A DNA stretch of 64,000 nucleotides from Halisarca cf. caerulea (GCA_963170055.1 CAUJGJ010000263.1:1892400-1956399), one strand, 5' to 3'. Positions 15,748-31,769 are shown, numbered from the stretch's first letter. Numbers and translations are program-made. The notes: generated by a model not told the origin, from the sequence alone.

Positions 15748-17054
15748 GGCACTAGCACCACGCACATTCCCAGTGGACACACATGAAGTTTCTTAACTAC
15801 TGTGGGAGTATTTGTATAATGTTGGATATGCTGGTGCTAATACCAATATTTGGCACTAGAACCACGCACCTTACCAGTGGACACACATGACCTTTCTGAA
15901 GTGCTGTGGGCGTATTTGTGGAGTGTTGGATATGCTTGTGCTAATACCAATATTTGGCACTAGCACCACGCACATTCCCAGTGGACACACATGACCTTTC
16001 TGAAGTGCTGTGGATGTATTTGTGTAGTGTTGGATATGCTTTTGCTAATACCAATATTTGGCACTAGCACAATGCACATTCCCAGTGGACACACATGAAG
16101 TTTCTTAACTACTGTGGGCGTATTTGTGTAGAGTTGGATATGCTGGTGCTAATCCCAATATTTGGCACTAGCACCACGCACATTCCCAGTGGACACACAT
16201 GACCTTTCTGAAGTGCTGTGGGCGTATTTGTGTAGTGTTGGATATGCTGGTGCTAATACCAATATTTGGCACTAGCACCACGCACATTCCCAGTGGACAC
16301 ACATGAAGTTTGTTAACTACTGTGGGCGTATTTGTGTAGTGTTGGATATGCTGGTGCTAATACCAATATTTGGCACTAGCACCACGCACCTTACCAGTGG
16401 ACACACATGACCTTTCTGAAGTGCTGTGGGCGTATTTGTGTAGTGTTGGATATGCTGGTGCTAATACCAATATTTGGCACTAGCACCACGCACATTCCCA
16501 GTGGACACACATGACCTTTCTGAAGTGCTGTGGGCGTATTTGTGTAGTGTTGGATATGCTGGTGCTATTACCAATATTTGGACCTAGCACCACGCACATT
16601 AGCAGTGGACACAAATGACCTTTCTGAAGTGCTGTGGGCGTATTTGTATAGTGTTGGATATGCTGGTGCTAATACCAATATTTGGCACTAGCACCAAGCA
16701 CATTCCCAGTGGACACACATGAAGTTTGTTAACTACTGTGGGCGTATTTGTGTAGTGTTGGATATGCTGGTGCTAATACCAATATTTGGCACTAGCACCA
16801 CGCACATTCCCAGTGGACACACATGACCTTTCTGAAGTGCTGTGGGCGTATTTGTGTAGTGTTGGATATGCTTTTGCTAATACCAATATTTGGCACTAGC
16901 ACCATGCACATTCCCAGTGGACACACATGAAGTTTGTTAACTACTGTGGGCGTATTTGTGTAGTGTTGGATATGCTGGTGCTAATACCAATATTTGGCAC
17001 TAGCACCACGCACATTCCCAGTGGACACACATGACCTTTCTGAAGTGCTGTGGG

Positions 17055-17950
17055 CGTATATGTGTAGTGTTGGATATGCTGGTGCTAATACCAATATTTG
17101 GCACTAGCACCACGCACATTTGCATTGGACACACATGACCTTTCTGAAGTGCTGTGGTCGTATTTGTGTAGTGTTGGATATGCTGGTGCTAATACCAATA
17201 TTTGGCACTAGTACCACGTACATTCCCAGTGGACACACATGACTTTTCTGAAGTGCTATGGGCGCATTTGTGTAGTGTTGGATATGCTGGTGCTAATCCC
17301 AATATTTGGCACTAGCACCAAGCACATTCCCAGTGGACACACAATAAGTTTGTTAACTACTGTGGGCGTATTTGTGTAGTGTTGGATATGCTGGTGCTAA
17401 TACCAATATTTGGCACTAGCACCACGCACATTTCCAGTGGACACACATGACCTTTCTGAAGTGCTGTGGGCGTATATGTGTAGTGTTGGATATGCTGGTG
17501 CTAATACCAATATTTGGCACTAGCACCACGCACATTTGCATTGGACACACATGACCTTTCTGAAGTGCTGTGGTCGTATTTGTGTAGTGTTGGATATGCT
17601 GGTGCTAATACCAATATTTGGCACTAGTACCACGTACATTCCCAGTGGACACACATGACTTTTCTGAAGTGCTATGGGCGCATTTGTGTAGTGTTGGATA
17701 TGCTGGTGCTAATCCCAATATTTGGCACTAGCACCAAGCACATTCCCAGTGGACACACAATAAGTTTGTTAACTACTGTGGGCGTATTTGTGTAGTGTTG
17801 GATATGCTGGTGCTAATACCAATATTTGGCACTAGCACCACGCACATTTCCAGTGGACACACATGACCTTTCTGAAGTGCTGTGGGCGTATATGTGTAGT
17901 GTTGGATATGCTGGTGCTAATACCAATATTTGGCACTAGCACCACGCACA
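17055..17950. repeat. 4-mer higher-order repeat (416 bp)
   Basis: The variant CGTATATGTGTAG occurs at 17055, 17471 and 17887, spaced exactly 416 bp (4 x 104). CATTTGCATTGG and CACACAATAAG follow it at fixed distances in the first two copies. There are two full copies plus a partial third. Confidence 0.8.
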
Positions 17951-19183
17951 TTCCCAGTGGACACACATGAAGTTTCTTAACTACTCTGGTAGTATTTCTA
18001 TAATGTTGGATATGCTGGTGCTAATACCAATATTTGGCACTAGCACCATGCACATTCCCAGTGGACACACATGAAGCTTCTTAACTACTGTGGGCGTATT
18101 TGTGTAGTGTTGGATATGCTGGTGCTAATACCAATATTTGGCACTAGCACCACGCACATTCCCGGTGGACATACATGACATTTCTGAAGTGCTGTGGGCG
18201 TATTTGTGTAGTGTTGGATATGCTGGTGCTAATACCAATATTTGGCACTAGCACCACGCACATTCCCAGTGGACACACATGACCTTTCTGAAGTGCTGTG
18301 GGCGTATTTGTGTAGTGTTGGATATGCTGGAGCTAATACCAATATTTGGCACTAGCACCACGCACATTCCCAGTTGAAACACATGACCTTTCTAAAGTGC
18401 TGTGGGCGTATTTGTGTAGTGTTGGATATGCTGGTGCTAATACCAATATTTGGCACTAGCACCACGCACATTCCCAGTGGACACACATGACCTTTCTGAA
18501 GTGCTGTGGGCGTATTTGTGTAGTGTTGGATATGCTGGTGCTAATACCAATATTTGGCACTAGCACCACGCACATTAGCAGTGCACACACATGACCTTTC
18601 TGAAGTGCTGTGGGCGTATTTGTGTAGTGTTGGATATGCTGGTGCTAATACCAATATTTGGCACTAGCACCACGCACCTTCCCAGTGGACACACATGACC
18701 TTTCTGAAGTGCTGTGGGCGTATTTGTGTAGTGTTGGATATGCTGGTGCTAATACCAATATTTGGCACTAGCACCACGCACATTCCCAGTGGACAAACAT
18801 GAAGTTTCTGATGTGCTGTGGGCGTATTTGTGTAGTGTTGGATATGCTGGTGCTAATACCAATATTTGGCACTAGCACCACGCACATTCCCAGTGGACAC
18901 ACATTAAGTTTCTTAACTACTGTGGGCGAATTTCTGTAGTGTTGGATATGCTGGTGCTAATACCAATATTTGGCACTAGCACCACGCACATTCCCAGTGG
19001 ACACACATGACCTTTCTGAAGTGCTGTGGGCGTATTTGTGTAGTGTTGGATATGCTGGTGCTAATACCAATATTTGGCACTAGCACCACGCACATTCCCA
19101 GTTGAAACACATGACCTTTCTAAAGTGCTGTGGGCGTATTTGTGTAGTGTTGGATATGCTGGTGCTAATACCAATATTTGGCA

Positions 19184-22100
19184 CTAGCACCACGCAAATT
19201 CCCAGTGGACACACATGACCTTTCTGAAGTGCTGTGGGCGTATTTGTGTAGTGTTGGATATGCTGGTGCTAATACCAATATTTGGCACTAGCACCACGCA
19301 CATACCCAGTGGACAAACATGACCTTTCTGAAGTGCTGTGGGCGTATTTGTGTAGTGTTGGATATGCTTGTGCAAATACCAATATTTGGCACTAGCACCA
19401 CGCACATTCCCAGTGGACACACATGAAGTTTCTTAACTACTGTGGGCGTATTTGTGTAGTGTTGGATATGCTGGTGCTAATACCAATATTTGGAACTAGC
19501 ACTACGCACATTCCCAGTGGACACACATGACCTTTCTGAAGTGCTGTGGGCGTATTTGTGTAGTGTTGGATATGCTGGTGCTAATACCAATATTTGGCAC
19601 TAGCACCACACACATTAGCAGTGGAAAACATGACCTTTCTGAAGTGCTGTGGGCGTATTTGTGTAGTGTTGGATATGCTGGTGCTAATACCAATATTTGG
19701 CACTAGCACCACGCATATTAGCAGTGGACACATATGATCTTTCTGAAGTGCTGTGGGCGTATTTATGTAGTGTTGGATATGCTGGTGCTAATACAAATAT
19801 TTGGCACTAGCCACACGCACCTTCCCAGTTGACACACATGACCTTTCTGAAGTGCTATGGGCGTATTTGTGTAGTGTTGGATATGCTGGTGCTAATACCA
19901 ATATTTGGCACTAGCACCACGCACATTCCCAGTTGAAACACATGACCTTTCTGAAGTGCTGTGGGCGTATTTGTGTAGTGTTTGATATGCTGGTGCTAAT
20001 ACCAATATTTGGCACTAGCACCACGCACATTCCCAGTGGACACACATGACCTTTCTGAAGTGCTGTTGGCGTATTAGTGTAGTGTTGGATATGCTGGTGC
20101 TAATACCAATATTTGGCACTAGCACCATGCACATTCCCAGTGGACACACATGAAGTTTCTTAACTACTGTGGGCGTATTTGTGTAGTGTTGGATATGCTG
20201 GTGCTAATACCAATATTTGGCACTAGCACCACGCACATTCCCGGTGGACATACATGACATTTCTGAAGTGCTGTGGGCGTATTTGTGTAGTGTTGGATAT
20301 GCTGGTGCTAATACCAATATTTGGCACTAGCACCACGCACATTCCCGGTGGACATACATGACATTTCTGAAGTGCTGTGGGCGTATTTGTATAGTGTTGG
20401 ATATGCTGGTGCTAATACCAATATTTGGCACTAGCACCACGCACATTCCCAGTGGACACACATGACCTTTCTGAAGTGCTGTGGGCGTATTTGTGTAGTG
20501 TTGGATATGCTAGTGCTAATACCAATATTTGGCACTAGCACCACGCACATTCCCAGTTGAAACACATGACCTTTCTAAAGTGCTGTGGGCGTATTTGTGT
20601 AGTGTTGGATATGCTGGTGCTAATACCAATATTTGGCACTAGCACCACGCACATTCCCAGTGGACACACATGACCTTTCTGAAGTGCTGTGGGCGTATTT
20701 GTGTAGTGTTGGATATGCTGGTGCTAATACCCATATTTGGCACTAGCACCACGCACATTAGCAGTGGACACACATGACCTTTCTGAAGTGCTGTGGGCGT
20801 ATTTGTGTAGTGTTGGATATGCTGGTGCTAATACCAATATTTGGCACTAGCACCACGCACCTTCCCAGTGGACACACATGACCTTCCTGAAGTGCTGTGG
20901 GCGTATTTGTGTAGTGTTGGATATACTGGTGCTAATACCAATATTTGGCACTAGCACCACGCACATTCCCAGTGGACACACATGACCTTTCTGAAGTGCT
21001 GTGGGCGTATTTGTGTAGTGTTGGATATGCTGGTGCTAATACCAATATTTGGCACTAGCACCACGCACATTCCCAGTGGACAAACATGACCTTTCTGAAG
21101 TGCTGTGGGCGTATTTGTGTAGTGTTGGATATGCTAGTGCTAATACCAATATTTGGCACTAGCACCACGCACATTCCCAGTTGAAACACATGACCTTTCT
21201 AAAGTGCTGTGGGCGTATTTGTGTAGTGTTGGATATGCTGGTGCTAATACCAATATTTGGCACTAGCACCACGCACATTCCCAGTGGACACACATGACCT
21301 TTCTGAAGTGCTGTGGGCGTATTTGTGTAGTGTTGGATATGCTGGTGCTAATACCCATATTTGGCACTAGCACCACGCACATTAGCAGTGGACACACATG
21401 ACCTTTCTGAAGTGCTGTGGGCGTATTTGTGTAGTGTTGGATATGCTGGTGCTAATACCAATATTTGGCACTAGCACCACGCACCTTCCCAGTGGACACA
21501 CATGACCTTCCTGAAGTGCTGTGGGCGTATTTGTGTAGTGTTGGATATACTGGTGCTAATACCAATATTTGGCACTAGCACCACGCAAATTCCCAGTGGA
21601 CACACATGACCTTTCTGAAGTGCTGTGGGCGTATTTGTGTAGTGTTGGATATGCTGGTGCTAATACCAATATTTGGCACTAGCACCACGCACATACCCAG
21701 TGGACAAACATGACCTTTCTGAAGTGCTGTGGGCGTATTTGTGTAGTGTTGGATATGCTTGTGCAAATACCAATATTTGGCACTAGCACCACGCACTTTC
21801 CCATTGGACACACATGAAGTTTCTTAACTACTGTGGGCGTATTTGTGTAGTGTTGGATATGCTGGTGCTAATACCAATATTTGGAACTAGCACTACGCAC
21901 ATTCCCAGTGGACACACATGACCTTTCTGAAGTGCTGTGGGCGTATTTGTGTAGTGTTGGATATGCTGGTGCTAATACCAATATTTGGCACTAGCACCAC
22001 GCACATTCCCAGTGGACAAACATGAAGTTTCTGATGTGCTGTGGGCGTATTTGTGTAGTGTTGGATATGCTGGTGCTAATACCAATATTTGGCACTAGCA

Positions 22101-25100
22101 CCACGCACATTCCCAGTGGACACACATGACCTTTCTGAAGTGCTGTGGGCGTATTTGTGTAGTGTTGGATATGCTGGTGCTAATACCAATATTTGGCACT
22201 AGCACCACGCATATTAGCAGTGGACACATATGACCTTTCTGAAGTGCTGTGGGCGTATTTGTGTAGTGTTGCATATGCTGGTGCTAATACCAATATTTGG
22301 CACTAGCACCACGCACCTTCCCAGTGGACACACATGACCTTTCTGAAGTGCTGTGGGCGTATTTGTGTAGTGTTGGATATGCTTGTGCAAATACCAATAT
22401 TTGGCACTAGCACCACGCACTTTCCCATTGGACACACATGAAGTTTCTTAACTACTGTGGGCGTATTTGTGTAGTGTTGGATATGCTGGTGCTAATACCA
22501 ATATTTGGAACTAGCACTACGCACATTCCCAGTGGACACACATGACCTTTCTGAAGTGCTGTGGGCGTATTTGTGTAGTGTTGGATATGCTGGTGCTAAT
22601 ACCAATATTTGGCACTAGCACCACGCACATTCCCAGTGGACAAACATGAAGTTTCTGATGTGCTGTGGGCGTATTTGTGTAGTGTTGGATATGCTGGTGC
22701 TAATACCAATATTTGGCACTAGCACCACGCACATTCCCAGTGGACACACATGACCTTTCTGAAGTGCTGTGGGCGTATTTGTGTAGTGTTGGATATGCTG
22801 GTGCTAATACCAATATTTGGCACTAGCACCACGCACTTTCCCATTGGACACACATGAAGTTTCTTAACTACTGTGGGCGTATTTGTGTAGTGTTGGATAT
22901 GCTGGTGCTAATACCAATATTTGGAACTAGCACTACGCACATTCCCAGTGGACACACATGACCTTTCTGAAGTGCTGTGGGCGTATTTGTGTAGTGTTGG
23001 ATATGCTGGTGCTAATACCAATATTTGGCACTAGCACCACGCACATTCCCAGTGGACAAACATGAAGTTTCTGATGTGCTGTGGGCGTATTTGTGTAGTG
23101 TTGGATATGCTGGTGCTAATACCAATATTTGGCACTAGCACCACGCACATTCCCAGTGGACACACATGACCTTTCTGAAGTGCTGTGGGCGTATTTGTGT
23201 AGTGTTGGATATGCTGGTGCTAATACCAATATTTGGCACTAGCACCACGCATATTAGCAGTGGACACATATGACCTTTCTGAAGTGCTGTGGGCGTATTT
23301 GTGTAGTGTTGGATATGCTGGTGCTAATACCAATATTTGGCACTAGCACCACGCACATACCCAGTGGACAAACATGACCTTTCTGAAGTGCTGTGGGCGT
23401 ATTTGTGTAGTGTTGGATATGCTTGTGCAAATACCAATATTTGGCACTAGCACCACGCACTTTCCCATTGGACACACATGAAGTTTCTTAACTACTGTGG
23501 GCGTATTTGTGTAGTGTTGGATATGCTGGTGCTAATACCAATATTTGGAACTAGCACTACGCACATTCCCAGTGGACACACATGACCTTTCTGAAGTGCT
23601 GTGGGCGTATTTGTGTAGTGTTGGATATGCTGGTGCTAATACCAATATTTGGCACTAGCACCACGCACATTCCCAGTGGACAAACATGAAGTTTCTGATG
23701 TGCTGTGGGCGTATTTGTGTAGTGTTGGATATGCTGGTGCTAATACCAATATTTGGCACTAGCACCACGCACATTCCCAGTGGACACACATGACCTTTCT
23801 GAAGTGCTGTGGGCGTATTTGTGTAGTGTTGGATATGCTGGTGCTAATACCAATATTTGGCACTAGCACCACGCATATTAGCAGTGGACACATATGACCT
23901 TTCTGAAGTGCTGTGGGCGTATTTGTGTAGTGTTGGATATGCTGGTGCTAATACCAATATTTGGCACTAGCACCACGCACCTTCCCAGTGGACACACATG
24001 ACCTTTCTGAAGTGCTATGGGCGTATTTGTGTAGTGTTGGATATGCTGGTGCTAATACCAATATTTGGCACTAGCACCACGCACATTCCCAGGTAAAACA
24101 CATGACCTTTCTGAAGTGCTGTGGGCGTATTTGTGTAGTGTTGGATATGCTGGTGCTAATACCAATATTTGGCACTAGCACCACGCACATTCCCAGTGGA
24201 CAAACATGACGTTTCTGAAGTGCTGTGGGTGTATTTGTGTAGTGTTGGATATGCTGGTGCTAATACCAATATTTGGCACTAGCACCACGCACATTCCCAG
24301 TGGACACACATGACCTTTCTGAAGTGCTGTTGGCGTATTAGTGTAGTGTTGGATATGCTGGTGCTAATACCAATATTTGGCACTAGCACCATGCACTTTC
24401 CCAGTGGACACACATGAAGTTTCTTAACTACTGTGGGCGTATTTGTGTAGTGTTGGATATGCTGGTGCTAATACCAATATTTGGCACTAGCACCACGCAC
24501 ATTCCCGGTGGACATACATGACATTTCTGAAGTGCTGTGGGCGTATATGTGTAGTGTTGGATATGCTGGTGCTAATACCAATATTTGGCACTAGCACCAC
24601 GCAAATTCCCAGTGGACACACATGACCTTTCTGAAGTGCTGTGGGCGTATTTGTGTAGTGTTGGATATGCTAGTGCTAATACCAATATTTGGCACTAGCA
24701 CCACGCACATACCCAGTGGACAAACATGACCTTTCTGAAGTGCTGTGGGCGTATTTGTGTAGTGTTGGATATGCTTGTGCAAATACCAATATTTGGCACT
24801 AGCACCACGCACTTTCCCATTGGACACACATGAAGTTTCTTAACTACTGTGGGCGTATTTGTGTAGTGTTGGATATGCTGGTGCTAATACCAATATTTGG
24901 AACTAGCACTACGCACATTCCCAGTGGACACACATGACCTTTCTGAAGTGCTGTGGGCGTATTTGTGTAGTGTTGGATATGCTGGTGCTAATACCAAAAT
25001 TTGGCACTAGCACCACACACATTAGCAGTGGAAAACATGACCTTTCTGAAGTGCTGTGGGCGTATTTGTGTAGTGTTGGATGTGCTGGTGCTAATACCAA

Positions 25101-25130
25101 TATTTGGCACTAGCACCACGCACATTCCCA
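19184..25130. repeat. Interleaved 10-, 23- and 29-mer satellite duplications
   Basis: Segments starting at 19184, 21575 and 24591 carry the same monomer order (CGCAAATTCCC, then CATACCCAGTGGACAAAC, then a CTTGTGCAAATACC monomer). Their offsets are 2391 and 3016 bp. Inside, blocks at 22214 and 23254 repeat at 1040 bp (10 x 104). The pattern is that of repeated unequal exchange of different lengths rather than one fixed unit. Boundaries are approximate. Confidence 0.7.
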
Positions 25131-27009
25131 GTGGACAAACATGAAGTTTCTGATGTGCTGTGGGCGTATTTGTGTAGTGTTGGATATGCTGGTGCTAATA
25201 CCAATATTTGGCACTAGCACCACGCACATTCCCAGTGGACACACATGACCTTTCTGAAGTGCTGTGGGCGTATTTGTGTAGTGTTGGATATGCTGGTGCT
25301 AATACCAATATTTGGCACTAGCACCACGCATATTAGCAGTGGACACATATGACCTTTCTGAAGTGCTGTGGGCGTATTTGTGTAGTGTTGGATATGCTGG
25401 TGCTAATACCAATATTTGGCACTAGCACCACGCACCTTCCCAGTGGACACACATGACCTTTCTGAAGTGCTATGGGCGTATTTGTGTAGTGTTGGATATG
25501 CTGGTGCTAATACCAATATTTGGCACTAGCACCACGCACATTCCCAGTTGAAACACATGACCTTTCTGAAGTGCTGTGGGCGTATTTAAGTAGTGTTGGA
25601 TATGCTGGTGCTAATACCAATATTTGGCACTAGCACCACGCACATTCCCAGTGGACAAACATGACGTTTCTGAAGTACTGTGGGTGTATTTGTGTAGTGT
25701 TGGATATGCTGGTGCTAATACCAATATTTGGCACTAGCACCACGCACATTCCCAGTGGACACACATGACCTTTCTGAAGTGCTGTTGGCGTATTAGTGTA
25801 GTGTTGGATATGCTGGTGCTAATACCAATATTTGGCACTAGCACCATGCACTTTCCCAGTGGACACACATGAAGTTTCTTAACTACTGTGGGCGTATTTG
25901 TGTAGTGTTGGATATGCTGGTGCTAATACCAATATTTGGCACTAGCACCACGCACATTCCCGGTGGACATACATGACATTTCTGAAGTGCTGTGGGCGTA
26001 TTTGTGTAGTGTTGGATATGCTGGTGCTAATACCAATATTTGGCACTAGCACCACGCACATTCCCAGTGGACACACATGACCTTTCTGAAGTGCTGTGGG
26101 CGTATTTGTGTAGTGTTGGATATGCTGGTGCTAATACCAATATTTGGCACTAGCACCACGCACATTCCCAGTTGAAACACATGACCTTTCTAAAGTGCTG
26201 TGGGCGTATTTGTGTAGTGTTGGATATGCTGGTGCTAATACCAATATTTGGCACTAGCACCACGCACATTCCCAGTTGAAACACATGACCTTTCTAAAGT
26301 GCTGTGGGCGTATTTGTGTAGTGTTGGATATGCTGGTGCTAATACCAATATTTGGCACTAGCACCACGCACATTCCCAGTGGACACACATGACCTTTCTG
26401 AAGTGCTGTGGGCGTATTTGTGTAGTGTTGGATATGCTGGTGCTAATACCAATATTTGGCACTAGCACCACGCACCTTCCCAGTGGACACACATGACCTT
26501 CCTGAAGTGCTGTGGGCGTATTTGTGTAGTGTTGGATATGCTGGTGCTAATACCAATATTTGGCACTAGCACCACGCACATTCCCAGTGGACACACATGA
26601 AGTTTCTGATGTGCTGTGGGCGTATTTGTGTAGTGTTGGATATGCTGGTGCTAATACCAATATTTGGCACTAGCACCACGCACATTCCCAGTGGACACAC
26701 ATGAAGTTTCTTAACTACTGTGGGCGAATTTCTGTAGTGTTCGATATGCTGGTGCTAATACCAATATTTGGCACTAGCACCACGCACATTCCCAGTGGAC
26801 ACACATGACCTTTCTGAAGTGCTGTGGGCGTATTTGTGTAGTGTTGGATATGCTGGTGCTAATACCAATATTTGGCACTAGCACCACGCATATTAGCAGT
26901 GGACACACATGACCTTTCTGAAGTGCTGTGGGCGTATTTGTGTAGTGTTGGATATGCTGGTGCTAATACCAATATTTGGCACTAGCACCACGCACCTTCC
27001 CAGTGGACA

Positions 27010-30000
27010 CACATGACCTTTCTGAAGTGCTGTGGGCGTATTTGTGTAGTGTTGGATATGCTGGTGCTAATACCAATATTTGGCACTAGCACCACGCACA
27101 TTCCCAGTGGACACACATGACCTTTCTGAAGTGCTGTCGGCGTATTTGTGTAGTGTTGGATATGCTGGTGCTAATACCAATATTTGGCACTAGCACCACA
27201 CACATTAACAGTGGAAAACATGACCTTTCTGAAGTGCTGTGGGCGTATTTGTGTAGTGTTGGATATGCTGGTGCTAATACCAATATTTGGCACTAGCACC
27301 ACGCACATTCCCAGTGGACAAACATGAAGTTTCTGATGTGCTGTGGGCGTATTTGTGTAGTGTTGGATATGCTGGTGCTAATACCAATATTTGGCACTAG
27401 CACCACGCACATTCCCAGTGGACACACATGACCTTTCTGAAGTGCTGTGGGCGTATTTGTGTAGTGTTGGGTATGCTGGTGCTAATACCAATATTTGGCA
27501 CTAGCACCACGCACATTCCCAGTGGACACACATGACCTTTCTGAAGTGCTGTGGGCGTATTTGTGTAGTGTTGGATATGCTGGTGCTAATACCAATATTT
27601 GGCACTAGCACCACGCATATTAGCAGTGGACACACATGACCTTTCTGAAGTGCTGTGGGCGTATTTGTGTAGTGTTGGATATGCTGGTGCTAATACCAAT
27701 ATTTGGCACTAGCACCACGCACCTTCCCAGTGGACACACATGACCTTTCTGAAGTGCTATGGGCGTATTTGTGTAGTGTTGGATATGCTGGTGCTAATAC
27801 CAATATTTGGCACTAGCACCACGCACATTCCCAGTTGAAACACATGACCTTTCTGAAGTGCTGTGGGCGTATTTGTGTAGTGTTGGATATGCTGGTGCTA
27901 ATACCAATATTTGGCACTAGCACCACGCAAATTCCCAGTGGACAAACATGACGTTTCTGAAGTGCTGTGGGTGTATTTGTGTAGTGTTGGATATGCTGGT
28001 GCTAATACCAATATTTGGCACTAGCACCACGCACATTCCCAGTGGACACACATGACCTTTCTGAAGTGCTGTTGGCGTATTAGTGTAGTGTTGGATATGC
28101 TGGTGCTAATACCAATATTTGGCACTAGCACCATGCACATTCCCAGTGGACACACATGAAGCTTCTTAACTACTGTGGGCGTATTTGTGTAGTGTTGGAT
28201 ATGCTGGTGCTAATACCAATATTTGGCACTAGCACCACGCACATTCCCGGTGGACATACGTGACATTTCTGAAGTGCTGTGGGCGTATTTGTGTAGTGTT
28301 GGATATGCTGGTGCTAATACCAATATTTGGCACTAGCACCACGCACATTCCCAGTGGACACACATGACCTTTCTGAAGTGCTGTGGGCGTATTTGTGTAG
28401 TGTTGGATATGCTGGTGCTAATACCAATATTTGGCACTAGCACCACGCACATTCCCAGTTGAAACACATGACCTTTCTAAAGTGCTGTGGGCGTATTTGT
28501 GTAGTGTTGGATATGCTGGTGCTAATACCAATATTTGGCACTAGCACCACGCACATTCCCAGTGGACACACATGACCTTTCTGAAGTGCTGTGGGCGTAT
28601 TTGTGTAGTGTTGGATATGCTGGTGCTAATACCAATATTTGGCACTAGCACCACGCACATTAGCAGTGCACACACATGACCTTTCTGAAGTGCTGTGGGC
28701 GTATTTGTGTAGTGTTGGATATGCTGGTGCTAATACCAATATTTGGCACTAGCACCACGCACATTCCCAGTGGACACACATGACCTTTCTGAAGTGCTGT
28801 CGGCGTATTTGTGTAGTGTTGGATATGCTGGTGCTAATACCAATATTTGGCACTAGCACCACACACATTAACAGTGGAAAACATGACCTTTCTGAAGTGC
28901 TGTGGGCGTATTTGTGTAGTGTTGGATATGCTGGTGCTAATACCAATATTTGGCACTAGCACCACGCACATTCCCAGTGGACAAACATGAAGTTTCTGAT
29001 GTGCTGTGGGCGTATTTGTGTAGTGTTGGATATGCTGGTGCTAATACCAATATTTGGCACTAGCACCACGCACATTCCCAGTGGACACACATGACCTTTC
29101 TGAAGTGCTGTGGGCGTATTTGTGTAGTGTTGGGTATGCTGGTGCTAATACCAATATTTGGCACTAGCACCACGCACATTCCCAGTGGACACACATGACC
29201 TTTCTGAAGTGCTGTGGGCGTATTTGTGTAGTGTTGGATATGCTGGTGCTAATACCAATATTTGGCACTAGCACCACGCATATTAGCAGTGGACACACAT
29301 GACCTTTCTGAAGTGCTGTGGGCGTATTTGTGTAGTGTTGGATATGCTGGTGCTAATACCAATATTTGGCACTAGCACCACGCACCTTCCCAGTGGACAC
29401 ACATGACCTTTCTGAAGTGCTATGGGCGTATTTGTGTAGTGTTGGATATGCTGGTGCTAATACCAATATTTGGCACTAGCACCACGCACATTCCCAGTTG
29501 AAACACATGACCTTTCTGAAGTGCTGTGGGCGTATTTGTGTAGTGTTGGATATGCTGGTGCTAATACCAATATTTGGCACTAGCACCACGCAAATTCCCA
29601 GTGGACAAACATGACGTTTCTGAAGTGCTGTGGGTGTATTTGTGTAGTGTTGGATATGCTGGTGCTAATACCAATATTTGGCACTAGCACCACGCACATT
29701 CCCAGTGGACACACATGACCTTTCTGAAGTGCTGTTGGCGTATTAGTGTAGTGTTGGATATGCTGGTGCTAATACCAATATTTGGCACTAGCACCATGCA
29801 CATTCCCAGTGGACACACATGAAGCTTCTTAACTACTGTGGGCGTATTTGTGTAGTGTTGGATATGCTGGTGCTAATACCAATATTTGGCACTAGCACCA
29901 CGCACATTCCCGGTGGACATACGTGACATTTCTGAAGTGCTGTGGGCGTATTTGTGTAGTGTTGGATATGCTGGTGCTAATACCAATATTTGGCACTAGC

Positions 30001-30415
30001 ACCACGCACATTCCCAGTGGACACACATGACCTTTCTGAAGTGCTGTGGGCGTATTTGTGTAGTGTTGGATATGCTGGTGCTAATACCAATATTTGGCAC
30101 TAGCACCACGCACATTCCCAGTTGAAACACATGACCTTTCTAAAGTGCTGTGGGCGTATTTGTGTAGTGTTGGATATGCTGGTGCTAATACCAATATTTG
30201 GCACTAGCACCACGCACATTCCCAGTGGACACACATGACCTTTCTGAAGTGCTGTGGGCGTATTTGTGTAGTGTTGGATATGCTGGTGCTAATACCAATA
30301 TTTGGCACTAGCACCACGCACATTAGCAGTGCACACACATGACCTTTCTGAAGTGCTGTGGGCGTATTTGTGTAGTGTTGGATATGCTGGTGCTAATACC
30401 AATATTTGGCACTAG
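27010..30415. repeat. 16-mer higher-order repeat (1663 bp), two copies
   Basis: Markers offset by 1663 bp (16 x 104 minus 1): TGGGTATGCT at 27468 and 29131, TAGCAGTGCA at 28661 and 30324, and GCTGTCGGCG near 27132 and 28795. The missing base is the GTGGAAAACATG deletion carried in each copy. I noticed no base differences between the two copies by eye. Confidence 0.8.
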
Positions 30416-31721
30416 CACCACGTACCTTCCCAGTGGACACACATGACATTTCTGAAGTGCTGTGGGCGTATTTGTGTAGTGTTGGATATGCTGGTGCTAA
30501 TACCAATATTTGGCACTAGCACCACGCACATTCCCAGTGGACAAACATGAAGTTTCTGATGTGCTGTGGGCGTATTTGTGTAGTGTTGGATATGCTGGTG
30601 CTAATACCAATATTTGGCACTAGCACCACGCACATTCCCAGTGGACACACATTAAGTTTCTTAACTACTGTGGGCGAATTTCTGTAGTGTTGGATATGCT
30701 GGTGCTAATACCAATATTTGGCACTAGCACCACGCACATTCCCAGTGGACACACATGACCTTTCTGAAGTGCTGTGGGCGTATTTGTGTAGTGTTGGATA
30801 TGCTGGTGCTAATACCAATATTTCGCACTAGCACCACGCACATTCCCAGTTGAAACACATGACCTTTCTAAAGTGCTGTGGGCGTATTTGTGTAGTGTTG
30901 GATATGCTGGTGCTAATACCAATATTTGGCACTACCATACGCACATTCCCAGTTGAAACACATGACCTTTCTAAAGTGCTGTGGGCGTATTTGTGTAGTG
31001 TTGGATATGCTGGTGCTAATACCAATATTTGGCACTAGCACCACGCACATTCCCAGTGGACACACATGACCTTTCTGAAGTGCTGTGGGCGTATTTGTGT
31101 AGTGTTGGATATGCTGGTGCTAATACCAATATTTGGCACTAGCACCACGCACATTAGCAGTGCACACACATGACCTTTCTGAAGTGCTGTGGGCGTATTT
31201 GTGTAGTGTTGGATATGCTGGTGCTAATACCAATATTTGGCACTAGCACCACGCACCTTCCCAGTGGACACACATGACCTTTCTGAAGTGCTGTGGGCGT
31301 ATTTGTGTAGTGTTGGATATGCTGGTGCTAATACCAATATTTGGCACTAGCACCACGCACATTCCCAGTGGACAAACATGAAGTTTCTGATGTGCTGTGG
31401 GCGTATTTGTGTAGTGTTGGATATGCTGGTGCTAATACCAATATTTGGCACTAGCACCACGCACATTCCCAGTGGACACACATTAAGTTTCTTAACTACT
31501 GTGGGCGAATTTCTGTAGTGTTGGATATGCTGGTGCTAATACCAATATTTGGCACTAGCACCACGCACATTCCCAGTGGACACACATGACCTTTCTGAAG
31601 TGCTGTGGGCGTATTTGTGTAGTGTTGGATATGCTGGTGCTAATACCAATATTTGGCACTAGCACCACGCACATTCCCAGTTGAAACACATGACCTTTCT
31701 AAAGTGCTGTGGGCGTATTTG
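30060..31721. repeat. 8-mer satellite duplication (831 bp), two copies
   Basis: TAGCAGTGCA recurs at 30324 and 31155, and the GTTGAAACACATGACC variant at about 30121 and 30952, both 831 bp apart (8 x 104 minus 1). One monomer near 30930 has the short form CACTACCATACGCAC, which removes one base. The first copy overlaps the end of the preceding 16-mer block. Edges are approximate. Confidence 0.7.
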
Positions 31722-31769
31722 TGTAGTGTTGGATATGCTGGTGCTAATACCAATATTTGGCACTAGCAC